A stretch of 64,000 bases of DNA from Gigaspora rosea. Its lineage: Eukaryota > Glomeromycota > Glomeromycetes > Diversisporales > Gigasporaceae. The translations under genes were made by a program, and so were the position numbers. Below are positions 11,401-23,066 of the stretch, in pieces. Below the pieces are notes generated by a model. The model made no database searches. It saw only the letters and a program-made list of their open reading frames with translations, and had not been told where the DNA came from. Every line of letters begins with the position of its first letter. Within the stretch, counting starts at the first letter, position 1. Where the stretch lies: contig QKWP01000033.1 of assembly GCA_003550325.1 (NCBI GenBank), positions 1 through 64,000 of the forward strand. The letters run 5' to 3'.

Positions 11401-12411
11401 ATAATTGTCATTTAAAATTTCTGAAGAGAAATTCTTAAAACAAATCAGAAATATAGCCTTATTCTTTAATTTACTCTTTAATTTAGCATGTACAATTTTT
11501 TTTTATTTAAAGTGCCTACTTTTGTTCTAAATTTAAAAATTTTCTAAAAATATTTCTTCTTTTTCTTTTTTTTCTCAAAAACAAAACTTTAATTCTTTAA
11601 ATAAAAACTCCTATACTCCAACCTCAAACTTTAATTACCCTTGCTGAATTTGTTAAGCATTGAAACCTAGACCCAAATTACAAAATAACAGTTTTGTTAT
11701 TACTACAAACAATATTATGATATTTAATAGAATAGAAGTTTTACTTTCCTTACTATTTCCTATAGAGAATGAAATCCAGACCCAGGATAATCAAATTAAT
11801 AATTCTCAAATCTTGAGAAATATAGTTAGAACCTATTTAGGAATTAGATAAGAAAATAATACTAACAATACTCAGCTGGAGCTTATTGAAAAGGTATAGT
11901 TATTTCTCTTAAACAAAAAAATGATAACCAAGAAGAACTGAGAAAAATTATACTAAATAAACTAATTGTGATTTAACAGAAACAAAAGATAGAACTTGCA
12001 TTTGAAGAAATCCTTTGATAGGAACTACTGGATTAGCAAAATATATAAATGTAATTCTACATAAGATATTACAGCCTGTACTATTGCACAAAAATTATGA
12101 TTGATGCGCAATATTGCGCAATAATCAATTATGGAATATTATACAAAAGTATTATACAATATTACACAATATATTACAAAATATTTTAAAATTTTCAATA
12201 ACAATTTGAAATATTTAGAAATAATTTGTAACAATGTGAAATAAGTTGACTTTATCAGAGCAGAAATAACTTTTATAAAATAAATTAAATAGTAATTTGA
12301 AAAAAGATCGAAATTATTCAAAATAAATTAAAATATTTCGAAATATATTGAAATAAATTATAAATATGCAATAAACTGAAATTTTATAATGATATTTACT
12401 AGAATAATTTG
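11401..12411. other. AT-rich tail of the gypsy relic and filler
   Basis: A 63-codon open stretch (11660-11851) shows no motif. From about 12090 the sequence is a degenerate repeat of GAAATATTTxGAAATAA-like words with TTGCGCAATA palindromes. No LTR, promoter or gene can be supported. Confidence 0.4.
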
Positions 12412-12429
12412 AAATATTTTGAACTATTT

Positions 12430-13452
12430 TGGTGTGGCGACTTAGAGAAGTTGGTAAGTTGTCACCCCCAAGTGGCAGGTCTAGGGTTCAAATTCCACTG
12501 ACGACGCTTTGAAAAAATAGACATGTGTTCCGGTAACTGTTTCTTGCCGATCAGTTGGGTACATTACCCGTAGTCCTTGGTTACTATCTCGAATGGGAGC
12601 TTTCGGACGAAGTTGTGTTCTGTGACACAGACAAATCCAAGGAACCGGGAAACAGAAACCCATCTGGCAAGACCCGAGTAAGAAGGTAGCAAAGATCTTT
12701 GACGGTGCTACAAAAACCGGAATATTGGACCAGAGCCGAAGTACCGGACGTTGTCCTTGGAGACAAGGTCTACCAACCTGGCCGCCAGAGTCACATCGGA
12801 GGAAAAGGACCCATGTTGAGGAATTGGGGACCAAGGGGAGAAAAACCATAATGGCACCTAATGCCGGGTAGATCAACCCTTCCGGGCCAACTGAATTGGA
12901 AGTCTGGGAAATCGGTGAAGGACCGGTAGGAAAGTGATGGTGGGTACCGGGGTTGGAGCGAACCTTATAAGGGCAGAAGTAGGTAATGGTAGCAGTTGGG
13001 TATTCCCCAACTGCAAGTTGTTCGCCTCGGTGAATGCGTAAGTTACCGAAGTGTAGGTATTACCTGGGTGGGACAGGGACTGCTCTACCAAGTTTTTCGC
13101 CAAGAATACAGAATTAAAATAGGTCCTAAGGACGATGGATAAGCATCCAGACCTGGCTGACTGACTGCTTATGTAACGGGCCTGTTCCGGTGATACAGGA
13201 TGGGTTGGCAGGAGGAGCAGGGATCAGAGGGTTTAAATAGGCAATCCCCTAGTCAGGTTGCAGGTATGGCAGCTAGTGTGGAACCCGCGGAGTAACCTTT
13301 GGGCAGACTACTTAAATTAGACGACCAAAAGTTGTACGTGTGGCTAGTTGTATTCTCGTCAATGTAACAAATGCAGGTGGCCCTTAGTGGAACACTGATC
13401 CAAATATCCTGAATAAAAATTCCTCAGTCCCAAGGCGGACACTTTAAAAAAA
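12430..13452 (+). mobile_element. tRNA-headed ~1-kb retroposon, copy 1
   Basis: The head (about 12432-12510) is tRNA-like. It has a box A-like TTAGAGAAGTTGGTAAG and a box B GGGTTCAAATTCC (12484-12496), i.e. an internal RNA polymerase III promoter. A ~900-base body with no convincing ORF follows, ending in an oligo-A run. The element is flanked by an 18-base target duplication, AAATATTTTGAACTATTT, at 12412-12429 and 13453-13470. This is the hallmark of LINE-driven target-primed insertion. In length it is far above a usual SINE. Confidence 0.85.
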
Positions 13453-13587
13453 AAATATTTTGAACTATTTCAAAATATACTAATTTTATTAAATTTTTAT
13501 AAATATTTACTATAAATTTTATAGCTTAAAACTATATTTTATTAATAACTTTATTATCTTATTTTATTTAAAAATTATATATAAAAA

Positions 13588-14583
13588 GGGTGTGATGATT
13601 TAGAGAAGTTGGTAAGTTGTCACCCCCAAGTGGCAGGTCTAGGGTTCAAATCCCACTAGTGACGCTTTTGAAAAATAGACCTGTGTTTCGGTAACCGTTT
13701 CCTGTCGATCGGTTGGGTACATCACCTGTAGTCCTTAGTAACCATCTCGAATGGTAGCTTTCGGGCGAAGTTGTGCCTCGTAACACAAACAAATCCAAGG
13801 AACCAGGAAAATGGAAACCCATTTGGCAAGACCCGAGTAGGGAAGTAGCAAAGATCTTTGACGGTGCTACCAAAACTAGAATATTGGACCGGAGCTGAAG
13901 AAGAACCGGACGTCGACCTCAGGGACAAGATCTACCAACCTGGCTGCTGGATCGGGTACTGGAGAAAAGGACCTATGTTATAGAAGTAGGTACCAGGGGA
14001 GAAAAATCATAATGGCACCTAATACCGGGTAGATTAACCCTTCTGGGCCAACTGGATTGGAAGTCTGGGATATATTGGTAAAAGACCGATAGAAAAGTGA
14101 TCGGTACTGGGGTTGGAGTGAACCTTACAAGGTCAGAAGTAGGTAATGGTAGTGGTTAGGTATCTCCTGACTGCAAGTTGCTTGCCTCGGTGAGTGCGTA
14201 AGTTACCGAAGTGTAGATAATACCTGTGTGGAACAAGGTCTGCTCTACCAAGTGTACTGCGAGGATAAATTAGTCCTAAGAGGATGTAGTTAGCATCTGG
14301 GACTGTCTTCGACTGACTAATGCATCGGAGGGCTGTACCGGTGATCACAAGTAGGATTGACATGCGAAGCTTGGACCAGAGGGTTTAAATAGGCAATCCC
14401 CTAGTTGATGGCAACTAGTGTAGAACCTTCGGGCAGACTACTTCAATTAGACAACCAAAAGTTGTATATGTGGCTAGTTGTACTCTCATTCAATGTAACA
14501 GTTGTAGGCGCCCAAAGAGGCGCTCTTGATCCACAGGCTTGATTAAATAAACTCCCACACAGAGCAGGAACTTTGACAAAAAA
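13588..14583 (+). mobile_element. tRNA-headed retroposon, copy 2
   Basis: This copy has the same layout as copy 1: box A-like TTAGAGAAGTTGGTAAG, box B GGGTTCAAATCCC near 13643, the same body, and an end in GGAACTTTGAC plus A's. The target duplication AAAATTATATATAAAAA (13571-13587) matches the right flank 14584-14600 with one mismatch. The second base-pair region of the head is slightly damaged (GTGATGATT for GTGGCGACT). Confidence 0.85.
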
Positions 14584-14624
14584 AAAATTACATATAAAAA
14601 AAAACGAAAATATTGATAATCCTA

Positions 14625-14800
14625 TATTTATATAATATAGTATGATAATATGAGATAATATCATGTTGGTACAATGATAATTTATTTGATCAGAAAATGC
14701 CACGAAGCGGCATTTTCTGAATAATCAAAAAAATTATCATTGTATCAAATGTGATATATCTTAGAATTATCATACTATATTGGTATTATAATACAGCAGT
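14625..14800. repeat. Long hairpin (~80-base arms)
   Basis: ATATAGTATGATAAT at the left is mirrored by ATTATCATACTATAT at the right. The tip is GATCAGAAAATGCC, ACGAAGC, GGCATTTTCTGA. It looks like a fold-back MITE but has no clear duplication. Confidence 0.6.
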
Positions 14801-14805
14801 TATTG

Positions 14806-15023
14806 TCGCAGATTAAAATGAAATCAGATTAAAATAAAACTGGTGACCTTTCTTGCTCATCTTTAAAGCTTATAAAACCCATATATACTCATTTATTAAT
14901 AACCCTAAACCCTAACCCTAATGCTAAAAAAACCCCAAAAAATGTTCTCTAAAAAATTTTAAAATTTTGCTTAAAAAATAGAAAAATTTCATTTTAATCT
15001 GATTTCATTTTAATCTGTCACAG
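14806..15023. mobile_element. Fold-back MITE with perfect inverted repeats
   Basis: CAGATTAAAATGAAATCAGA + TTAAAAT at the left is exactly mirrored at the right (about 14990-15017). A five-base GTTAT on each side may be the duplication. Inside is a short telomere-like string, AACCCTAAACCCTAACCC (14901-14918). A partial relative (TTTTAATCTGATTTTGTTAC) lies near 25720. Confidence 0.6.
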
Positions 15024-15269
15024 TTATTAATCATAAATTATACTATTTATCCTTTAATTCTTATAGTACAACATAATATAAGTATAGATGACATCTGCAT
15101 CATGCAAAATAACAAGCATGAATGATAAAATAAAAAGAAAGTAACTAGTGCAAAAGGCCCAAGCATTGTTACGGGCTAGAGGTTTTAATTGTTTTTTATT
15201 TCAGCTTTTAATTGTTTTTTATTATAGTTTTTAATTTTGAAGTTTAATAGTTTTTTAGTATATAGAATT

Positions 15270-15520
15270 CTAATAGTTTTATACATTTTTAGTTTTAAAG
15301 GTTATTAGAACAAAGTATATATATATTAATATCCCCTCCCAAAGCTCAACATAATGAAAGCTAACCCTAACCCTAAACTTTAGGTCTCAAGATTATTATT
15401 AAATTTTATAATTGCTAGTTTAAAGTTATATATATCAATACTCCCTTTCAAAGCTCAACATAATGAAACTGACCCTAATCCTAACCTTTAGGTCTTATGA
15501 TTATTTTAGGCATCGTGATT
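15270..15520. repeat. Tandem duplication of ~110 bp
   Basis: TATATATATTAATATCCCCT + CCCAAAGCTCAACATAATGA at about 15315 recurs at about 15425. Both copies contain a telomere-like run (CTAACCCTAACCCTAAAC and CTGACCCTAATCCTAACC) and AGGTCT. It is flanked by AT-rich sequence without genes. Confidence 0.65.
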
Positions 15521-15608
15521 ATTAGATTAAAGGTTTATATTATTTTTATTAATTAATTATAAAGATAAATTAAATTAAATAATAATATTTTTAAAATTAT
15601 TTACAACA

Positions 15609-16835
15609 TAAGGGTGTGGCGACTTAGGGAAGTTGGTAAGTTGTCACTCCCAAGTGGCAGATCTAGGGTTCAAATCCTACTGGCGACGCTTTAAAAAAAT
15701 AGACCTGTATTACGGTAACTGTTTCTTGTCGATCAGTTGGGTATATTACCTGCAGTCCTTGGTTACTATCTCGAATGGAAGCTTTCGGGCGAAGTTGTGT
15801 CTGGTGACACGGACAAATCCAAGGAACTAGAGAAATGGAAACCCATTTGGAAAGTCCCGAGTAAGAAGGTAGCAATGATCTTTGATGGTGCTACCAGAAC
15901 CGGAATATCGGAAACCGGAGCTGGAGAACTGGATGATATGATCTTTGGAGAAGAGGGTCCACCAACCTGGCTGCCGATGTTGTATCAGAGGAAAAGGACC
16001 TATGTTCCGGAATTAGGTACCAGGTGAAGAAAAACCATAGTAGCACCTAATGCTGGGTAGATCAACCCTTCTGGGCCAACTGGATTGAAAGTTTGGGTAT
16101 TCGGTGATGGACCGGTAGGAAAGTAATGGTGGGTACTAGGTTGGTGTGAACCTTACAAGGGCAGAAGTAGGTAACACAAGTTACCAAAGCGTAGGTAATA
16201 CCTGTGTGGAACAGGAACTGCTCTACCAAGTGTATCATGAGAATACATTAGTCCTAAGGGGATGTAGTTAGCATCCGGAACTGTCTTTGACTGACTAATG
16301 TATTAGAGGGCTGTGCCGGTAATACAAGTAGGATTGATATGTGAAGCTTGGACCAGAGGGTTTAAATAGGCAATCCTCTAGTTAGGTTGTAGGTATGGCT
16401 AGTGTTGTTACTTGGACGTGTCCATACTATGTTTTTTGTCCAATGTCCAAGATTGTTCAAAATCGTCCAAGCCTATGTTCCATGTTTAACTAATCAATAA
16501 AGTAATTTAAAAAAATATATAATTATATATTTTTTTAGGTGCTGGACTCATTGGTGAAAAAATTAAAATAGATTATCTTAATAAAATTTTAAATAATTTT
16601 AATTTGAAAAAATGACCAAAATGTCCAAAAAACGTCCAAGTGACAACACTGGATATGGCAGCTAGTGTAGAACCTTCGGGCGGACTACTTCAATTAGACA
16701 ACCAAAAGTTGTACGTGTGGCTAGTTTATCCTTATTCAATGTAACTCAATTGTGGGATGCCCAAAGAGGTGCTCTTGATCCACAGGCTTGATTAAATAAA
16801 CTCTTACCCAGAGCAGGAACTTTGATATAAAAAAA
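15609..16835 (+). mobile_element. tRNA-headed retroposon, copy 3 (carries a hAT MITE)
   Basis: Box B GGGTTCAAATCC lies at 15666-15677. The body is like copies 1 and 2, with a deletion of the internal repeat near 16170. The target duplication AAAATTATTTACAACA is at 15593-15608 and 16836-16851. The copy is interrupted by the 252-bp hAT-like MITE at 16400-16651. A 96-codon open stretch at 15737-16027 is not conserved as open in copies 1 and 2. Confidence 0.85.
16400..16651. mobile_element. hAT-like MITE, TTGGAC family
   Basis: The ends TAGTGTTGTTACTTGGACGT and, inverted, CAGTGTTGTCACTTGGACGT flank the element, with an 8-base duplication GGTATGGC / GATATGGC (16392-16399, 16652-16659). The uninterrupted site GGTATGGCAGCTAGTG is visible in retroposon copy 1, which fixes the boundaries. 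Confidence 0.88.
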
Positions 16836-16904
16836 AAAATTATTTACAACAATTCACAACAATTTACAAACTAATTAATATAATAATACTTTTGAAACTA
16901 TATA

Positions 16905-17347
16905 CAGTACCAGACAATGAAAACCATCCATTTTTTTCAGCATTGTTTAAAGTCTAATAACTTCACAACAAGTAATTATTTTAAAAATCCCTTTTACAAA
17001 TTTTTTATTTGTAATCTAAACTACAAATCTGTAAGACAGATTTTTGATATCTTGCTTTTTAAAAAAGTTATAAGGGTTTAAAGTTCAGCAACTTTAATAG
17101 TAAAGCAGAAATTTGGCGCAGGACAATCGATCAATCAGATTGATGCAAATTATGTGCTCACAATTTGATTGGTTAATATTTATTATAAAAATTCAAAATT
17201 TGGCGCTTATTATATAAAAAAAAATTATTTTTATATTTTTAACTAATCAAAATTTTGTTATACAAAAATTAGCCAATCAGAATTGTTATAAAGTTCTCAA
17301 ATTAGGTGCTCTAAAAAAAATTGGATGGTTTTTGCTGTCCGGTACTG
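16905..17347. mobile_element. Mariner-like MITE with TA duplication
   Basis: The ends CAGTACCAGACAATGAAAAC and, inverted, CAGTACCGGACAGCAAAAAC are both followed by CATCCA and flanked by TA (16903-16904, 17348-17349). There is no coding capacity. Confidence 0.8.
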
Positions 17348-17396
17348 TACAAATTAAATTAATAACAATAATACTTTTAGAAAGGGAAATTATAGG

Positions 17397-17707
17397 CAGT
17401 GATGTACATTGAACAAAATTGGATGCTTGGACATTTTTGGATTGGACGTCCAATCCAAACATCCAATCGTGATTCTTGGACCTAAATCTTTGGACCCTGC
17501 TCTAATCCATAAATTTGATTGGTTGAAATTAAATAATACTAGCGCAGTAGTTTGTCTATTAAATGTAATACAAATATTGCCCAATCATATGTGATGAAAG
17601 TCAAGTGATGTCCAAAGTCCAATTGAACATTGGACATATTGTAAATTCCAAATCCAAACATCCAATGTCCAATTTTTGTTGTTGGACCATTGGACATGAC
17701 ATTACTG
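17397..17707. mobile_element. hAT-like MITE with perfect 8-bp duplication
   Basis: ATTATAGG is repeated exactly at 17389-17396 and 17708-17715. The ends are CAGTGATGT and, inverted, CAGTAATGTCATG. The interior is packed with TTGGAC / GTCCAA words. A fragment of the same family lies at 21050-21209. Confidence 0.88.
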
Positions 17708-17754
17708 ATTATAGGCATCTCTAGTGAAAGATATATCTTCTGTGGGAGGTATAT

Positions 17755-18040
17755 CCATAGGTCAAAACGATGCACATCGGTATAATATCGAGTACCCGAT
17801 ATATATACTATATATATATGATATGTGACCGATATGTATAAGATATATTTATACAGATACCCGATATGTACATGACTCATGTAGGATATCGGACACATAT
17901 CGGACACATATAGTACACATATAGTATTTATGCCGTATATGTATCAGACACAATATTGTATATATAAATTCTGCAATACATCATGTACCTGATATATATC
18001 ACATATATATACATCAGATACCCGATATAAATAGTAACAA
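17755..18040. repeat. ACCCGATATAT motif array
   Basis: The word TACCCGATATAT and close variants recur on both strands, separated by TA-rich spacers. A second array is at 31890-32170. By analogy with the neighbouring hAT-like MITEs it is probably the inside of another such family. I cannot define its ends. Confidence 0.5.
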
Positions 18041-18250
18041 CGGAAAGAATAAAATCAATTTAATTTATTACAAGCATTTTACTAACCATAACCGGCATAT
18101 TACTGCTATTATGTAATTATAATTTACTACTGTACTAGTCAGTTATCAATTTTATTAAACTAATTATTATATAACAATAACTAGTAAATGCATCATGTTA
18201 ATGCAGTGAGCTTTGATAATTATATAAAATAATTAGTAGAAAAAAAAATT

Positions 18251-18577
18251 TAGTATGGAACAGCAAGAGAAATCTACTTATTATTAGTAAATACTTTAAA
18301 TTGTTATAACTCTTTTAAAAAAAATTAAATCAAAAAACCATCTGACAAATTGATAGAATTTTAGCTAAACTATATTTTTGTCAAGGAATTTTTTTATTTT
18401 TTATTTTAAAAAAGTTATAAGGAGCTAAAGTTTATAGTAGTTTAATAAATTTATTTAAACAATCAGAATAAATAGTATCAAAATTAGCCAATAAAAAATG
18501 ATTATATAATCATTCAAAATTGGTGTATTATAGTATAGATAGTGTATAGATTAGATGTCTCTTGCTATTCTGTACTG
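18251..18577. mobile_element. Mariner-like MITE, older copy
   Basis: TAGTATGGAACAGCAAGAGA at the left pairs with the inverted right end CAGTACAGAATAGCAAGAGA, and ATCTA follows in both. The TA duplication is only seen on the right, so the copy is decayed. Confidence 0.6.
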
Positions 18578-19210
18578 TATAATATAAAAAAGAATGCAAA
18601 AATTATTTGAAAAAATATAATAGTAATAGATTGATAAAAAAATTTTTTTTATTAGTTATAGTTATAAAATTGATCCAAAAATAAAAAATTTATAATTAAT
18701 ATATTTTATTTTAAAATAGAAAAATTATATTTATACTACTGTATTATATAATACCCTATATTAAAACATTTTCCAAATTCTTAAACATTTCAAAATTTTA
18801 CTAGAGTAACTTCTGTTGCATTACTAACAAAAAATGTTCTTTTTACAATTTTATTATAAACTTTAATTTTAATTTAATTTTAACTCTAACTTTAACTATA
18901 ACTATAATTATAATCTAGTATACATTATAGAGTGTTATGTATAACATGGTGTTATGACTATAATATTTTTTTAAAATATTATAGTAGTAAAATGAACATA
19001 TTATTATTTTATTATAATAAAATTAGAGAAGAGTTAGTAAAAAAAAAAATTTATCTAATAAATTTGATTCTATTTTACTAACTTCACATATTAGAGAATT
19101 ATTTTTTTTATAATAATAAGAATTCTATTATATTTCAAGATTAGGTGCAAATTTATATGAATAAAAAATTAAAAAAAAATATTTATTTTAAAACAAATTG
19201 CTTATTTTCA
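18578..19210. other. AT-rich, nothing recognised
   Basis: This stretch is A/T runs with a CTTTAACTATAACTATAAT-like simple repeat near 18880. I see no gene, RNA or element end. Confidence 0.5.
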
Positions 19211-19224
19211 AAAAATTGTATACT

Positions 19225-19443
19225 TCTAATCCAATCAGGCGAAACCCCCTTTTGGACCTCCTTTTGATAGGGGCTAATTCAGACTTTAACTCTCCAAAGA
19301 GTTGGTGCAATAGGTTGCATTTGGGTATTATTACTTGGATGATGTCGGGCTTTGTTTATTCTTAGAAATGTATTGTATTTAATTTTTTAAATATATAATA
19401 AAGCTAAGAGGTCAAGTCATGGCGAGATCTGTCAAAGGGAAAA
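19225..19443 (+). mobile_element. 5'-truncated LINE 3' end with target duplication
   Basis: The sequence GGTTGCATTTGGGTA ... GATGATGTCGGGCTT matches the 3' end of the LINE at 47347-60140 (GGTTGCATCTGGGTA ... GATGATGCCGGGCTT, about 59995-60030). It ends in GTCAAAGGG and an A-run. The 14-base duplication AAAAATTGTATACT flanks it at 19211-19224 and 19444-19457, so the boundaries are well defined. Confidence 0.82.
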
Positions 19444-19457
19444 AAAAATTGTATACT

Positions 19458-22420
19458 AAACTATATTCTGCATATTAATAAATAAGTGATTTTACTATAT
19501 ATTTGGTTATACTTTAATAACAATATAATTTTTTTTAAACCTAATATAATATAAAGAGATTGTAATAAATTTTGGCAGTAGCTATATATAGATAGAGTTT
19601 TGAAAATCATACAGAGAAAAATAATAATTAATTAAATAGAAATTATTATAGTTGTCTCTTTTTAATATAACCTCTTTCTAATCTGAATACTATTAAATTC
19701 TCTATAAACTAAACAACATTTTATAGAATACAAGTGTTTGTGGGGGCGCCGCTGGCGCCCCTTTATGCATAATATTAAACAGTTCCACGGGTCTTTCGAA
19801 GTCATAAATAAATTTGATAGCTGCTTTGATCAGATTTCCAATTTAAATTCCGACGGCAAAAAATGCGGTCAGAAATCGAACCTAATATTAACTAAACTTT
19901 AAAGAATTTTGCTTACGCTATAAATTTGACACACATTCAAGAATTGTTATTTATATGTAATAACGATTATAGCTCTAGCCTATATTACACAGATTTGGTT
20001 TGGTTTATTAATCAGGGATTAATAAATTATGCGGGCATGAATGTCCGTATCGTCATGTGTTATTGCTAGAAATTTCAATTAATTAATTTATGCGGGCCTT
20101 CGGCATTGCATAATTGAGACTTTGCATAGTTACGTGGGTTATTGGGGTGTTACACAGATTAATCAATCAAAACTATTTCAGCAACATTGATCAATTTACT
20201 ATGATCAGATTTTTATCAAAGAAATTAAGATAATTAATCAAATGTAAATTTTTTTTTAATTGAAACAGTTCGTCAGAATAGCTATGTTTGAATTTTCTAA
20301 TTATATTACTATTATATTTTTAAGATAATTTTTTCGACCTAATTAATGAATTTTCAAGTATTCTATATGACGAATGCTTAGAATTCCATATAACATTTTA
20401 AACTTACCTCCCACAATCCTATCCTGATATCTAAGCTAATCTAATTCTAATTATGTTCTACCATTAATTTCATTCTAGCCTATTAGAACCAATGTTTATG
20501 TTCGTGGCTGAAGTTGACACCCGACTGGAAAATTAACTTCAGGTGAGACCGAAATTAGATCCTGAAATTAAGTAAATTTGCACACATTAGTTATCAATTA
20601 TAGGCGGGTGTAATTTTAGCCTACTGAAGTTGCAACCTCAGTCGGTCAACTCCAGTCAACAAAAACTCACCACCGACCACCATCAAAGTAACGGTCATTA
20701 ATTGCAGAAGAATCGATAAATAATGACACTAGCAAGTGTGATGTTAAAAAATAAAAATGGCACTAACAAAATAATGGCCCCAACAAAACAACGGCTCCAG
20801 TAAATGACGATTTCAACAAAATGTTAGCATTGAAGAAGACAACACCACAAAAAGGAGATTAAATTGTGGATTAGTATTGTAATGAAAAGAAAAAAAAATA
20901 AAATAAAAATAAAAATAAATGAAAAAACTTATCTGTATATAATGATCTGTGTAACCTGCAACTTGCTACGATTAACAAAATTCTTTTAATATTATATACC
21001 TTCGTTATACAATAAAAATTCGCTATGCTAATCAGCCAATAAAATTCTTGGACGTTGGGCATTGTCCAAGTCCAAGTCCAATAATTTACTTGGACATTTG
21101 TCCATGTACGTTATTTAATTATATATGAATAATATGGACATGGACATTGTTCAAAATCGTCCAAGTCCAATGATTTTACTTGGACATTTGTCCAAGTACA
21201 TTACTGCCGTAGCACACTAACCAAAAGACCCGGGTCTAATGTAATCTACCTGTAAAAAAAAAAACTTACAAAAGACCCGGGTATATTATATAGCAGCGGG
21301 TTTGTACTGCAAGAAAAGAAAAAAAAATCTTAAGCATTTAGACATTTCACACTTACAATAAGCAGTTTACAATTTTAAAAAAACTCTATTTAATTAATAG
21401 AGTTCTTGTGCTTTGTACCAGGTATTTTGCAATGGGGGTATTGAAAAAGGGAGGCACTTTGGTCAGTGCACTACAGTAGTTGTTAATAACAATATTTGTA
21501 CTCAACTTTCCGGTTTTGTGTTTTTGCGTCGCAATTTATAAATCGATCTCAATTAATAAACAATTACATGATCATGATTTTAATTTTTTTTATACTTAAA
21601 TCATAGTACAGGGATTTAGTCATACTCGTCAAATTTGGTTTAGCACTTCCAAAAACCGGATAGAGCCATTAAGGCATTGACTTGTATTAAATATACGCAA
21701 CATTGTGAATTTCTCACAATATGCGATTTGTGCCCATTTATACCATCTCATTTTCACATGTGCAAAATGATTGGTAAAAATGTAGGTGACACTCATGACA
21801 GGCGAATCATTTTATAATAGTAGGATTTGTAAATTTTATTATAAAGTTTGGATTAGCTATATATAACTTTGTGAAAACTAAACTTTTTCAAATCTTAATT
21901 TTTAATTATTATTGTTTTTGTCAGAGATATTATTATTATTAAAATATATTAATATTGTTAGTTAGTTATATTTATTTTTAGTATGTATTTGCTATAATTT
22001 ATAGTTATATTTATAATTATAGGCTTATATTGTTATTTAATATAATATATATATTATTTATTATAAAGATATATTATATTTATTTATTTATAAGGTTTAT
22101 ATAAGAATCAAATTATATAACTTTTAAGTACTATTATAAGAAATAACAAGATACTAATTTTTGCTTGTTTTTTTATTTTTAAATAATTAAAAAAATTATA
22201 AATATTAGATAGATTTAGAGCCAAAGTATAGGCTATAGACATGCTTTTTTTAAAGCAGGCTTTGGGTCCGTCTATATGTCTCCCATGCAGCTCAAATTTT
22301 TTAAATTTTGATTATATATTAAGCTTTATATATTTTTTAAACTAATATATGTATTTTACGCTAAGTCCAGTTTGACAGACGTAACTTATTTATGTATTAT
22401 TTTTAAGTATTAAAGTTATA
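19458..22420. other. Gene-poor stretch with small repeats
   Basis: No coding region is supportable. A GC-rich hairpin GGGGGCGCC-GCT-GGCGCCCC sits at about 19742-19762. The region 19780-20160 is less AT-rich than average and contains inverted words (TGCGGGC), but I cannot name it. CTGAAGTTG/CAACTTCAG words with ACCCGACTG occur at 20500-20690. AAAGACCCGGGT is repeated at 21225 and 21270. Confidence 0.4.
21050..21209. mobile_element. Fragment of a TTGGAC-family hAT-like MITE
   Basis: Dense TTGGAC / GTCCAAG words end on the right with CATTACTG (inverted CAGTAATGTACTTGGAC), the terminus of the family at 17397-17707. The left end is not recognisable. Confidence 0.6.
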
Positions 22421-22431
22421 ATATATATATA

Positions 22432-23066
22432 GGGAAAATAAATTTGTCGCACCCGCGACATGTCGCACCCCTGGTTCGGCCAATCAAATCGCACGATTTT
22501 ATAAGCAAAAAAATGTTTTTTAAAAAATTAAAAATTTTATATAATAATGTGTAAAATTTATATAAAATAGCATGCTATATAATGTAAAATTTTATTCTGA
22601 ACAACTTTTTCTAAGTTATAAAGATAGATTATCTTAGTAAAAAAACGTTTTATAAGAAAAATCAAAAATTTCCAAAGTTAGCACATATAAAACTTTTTTT
22701 TTTACTAAAAAAATCTATCTTTTTAACTTAGAAAAAGTTGTTTAGCATAAATTTTACATATAATTCCTAAACGTAAAGATAAATTTATATTAGTAAAAAA
22801 AAAGTTTTATATATGCTAACGTTCGAAATTTTTGTTTTTTCTTATAAAATGTTTTTTTTACTAAGATAATCTATCATTATGACTTAGAAAAAGTTGTTCA
22901 GAATAAAATTTTACATTATATGCTTTGATATCACTTATTTATTTTTACATTTTACTAGTAAAATTTTGAATTTTTAAAAAATAAAATTTTTTGCCTACAA
23001 AATCGTGCGATTTGATTGGCGAATCGGGAGTGCGACATGTCGTGGGTGCGACAAATTTCTATTCCC
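22432..23066. mobile_element. MULE-like MITE with ~65-bp inverted repeats
   Basis: The arms start GGGAAAATAAATTTGTCGCA and, inverted, GGGAATAGAAATTTGTCGCA. They continue in parallel through CGACATGTCGCAC and CCAATCAAATCGCACGATTT. Flanks are ATATATATA on both sides (22423-22431, 23067-23075), a 9-base duplication as expected for Mutator-like elements, although in low-complexity sequence. The interior is a second fold-back of AT-rich sequence. Confidence 0.75.

Noticed and set aside
8227-12100. LTRs of the gypsy element
   Set aside because: I looked for a repeated TG...CA-bounded block on both sides of the pol relic and found none that I could align by eye.
12432-12510. A functional tRNA gene
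   Set aside because: Box A and B are present, but the cloverleaf is imperfect, the unit is repeated with a fixed 900-base body and has target duplications, so it is a retroposon head.
12481-12876. 131-codon minus-strand frame in retroposon copy 1
   Set aside because: Not open in copies 2 and 3 and antisense to the pol-III head; no motif.
15737-16027. 96-codon plus-strand frame in retroposon copy 3
   Set aside because: Interrupted in the sister copies; would have to be conserved to be a gene.
19742-19770. Bacterial-type terminator
   Set aside because: The hairpin plus T's fits the shape, but there is no operon context and the genome is eukaryotic.
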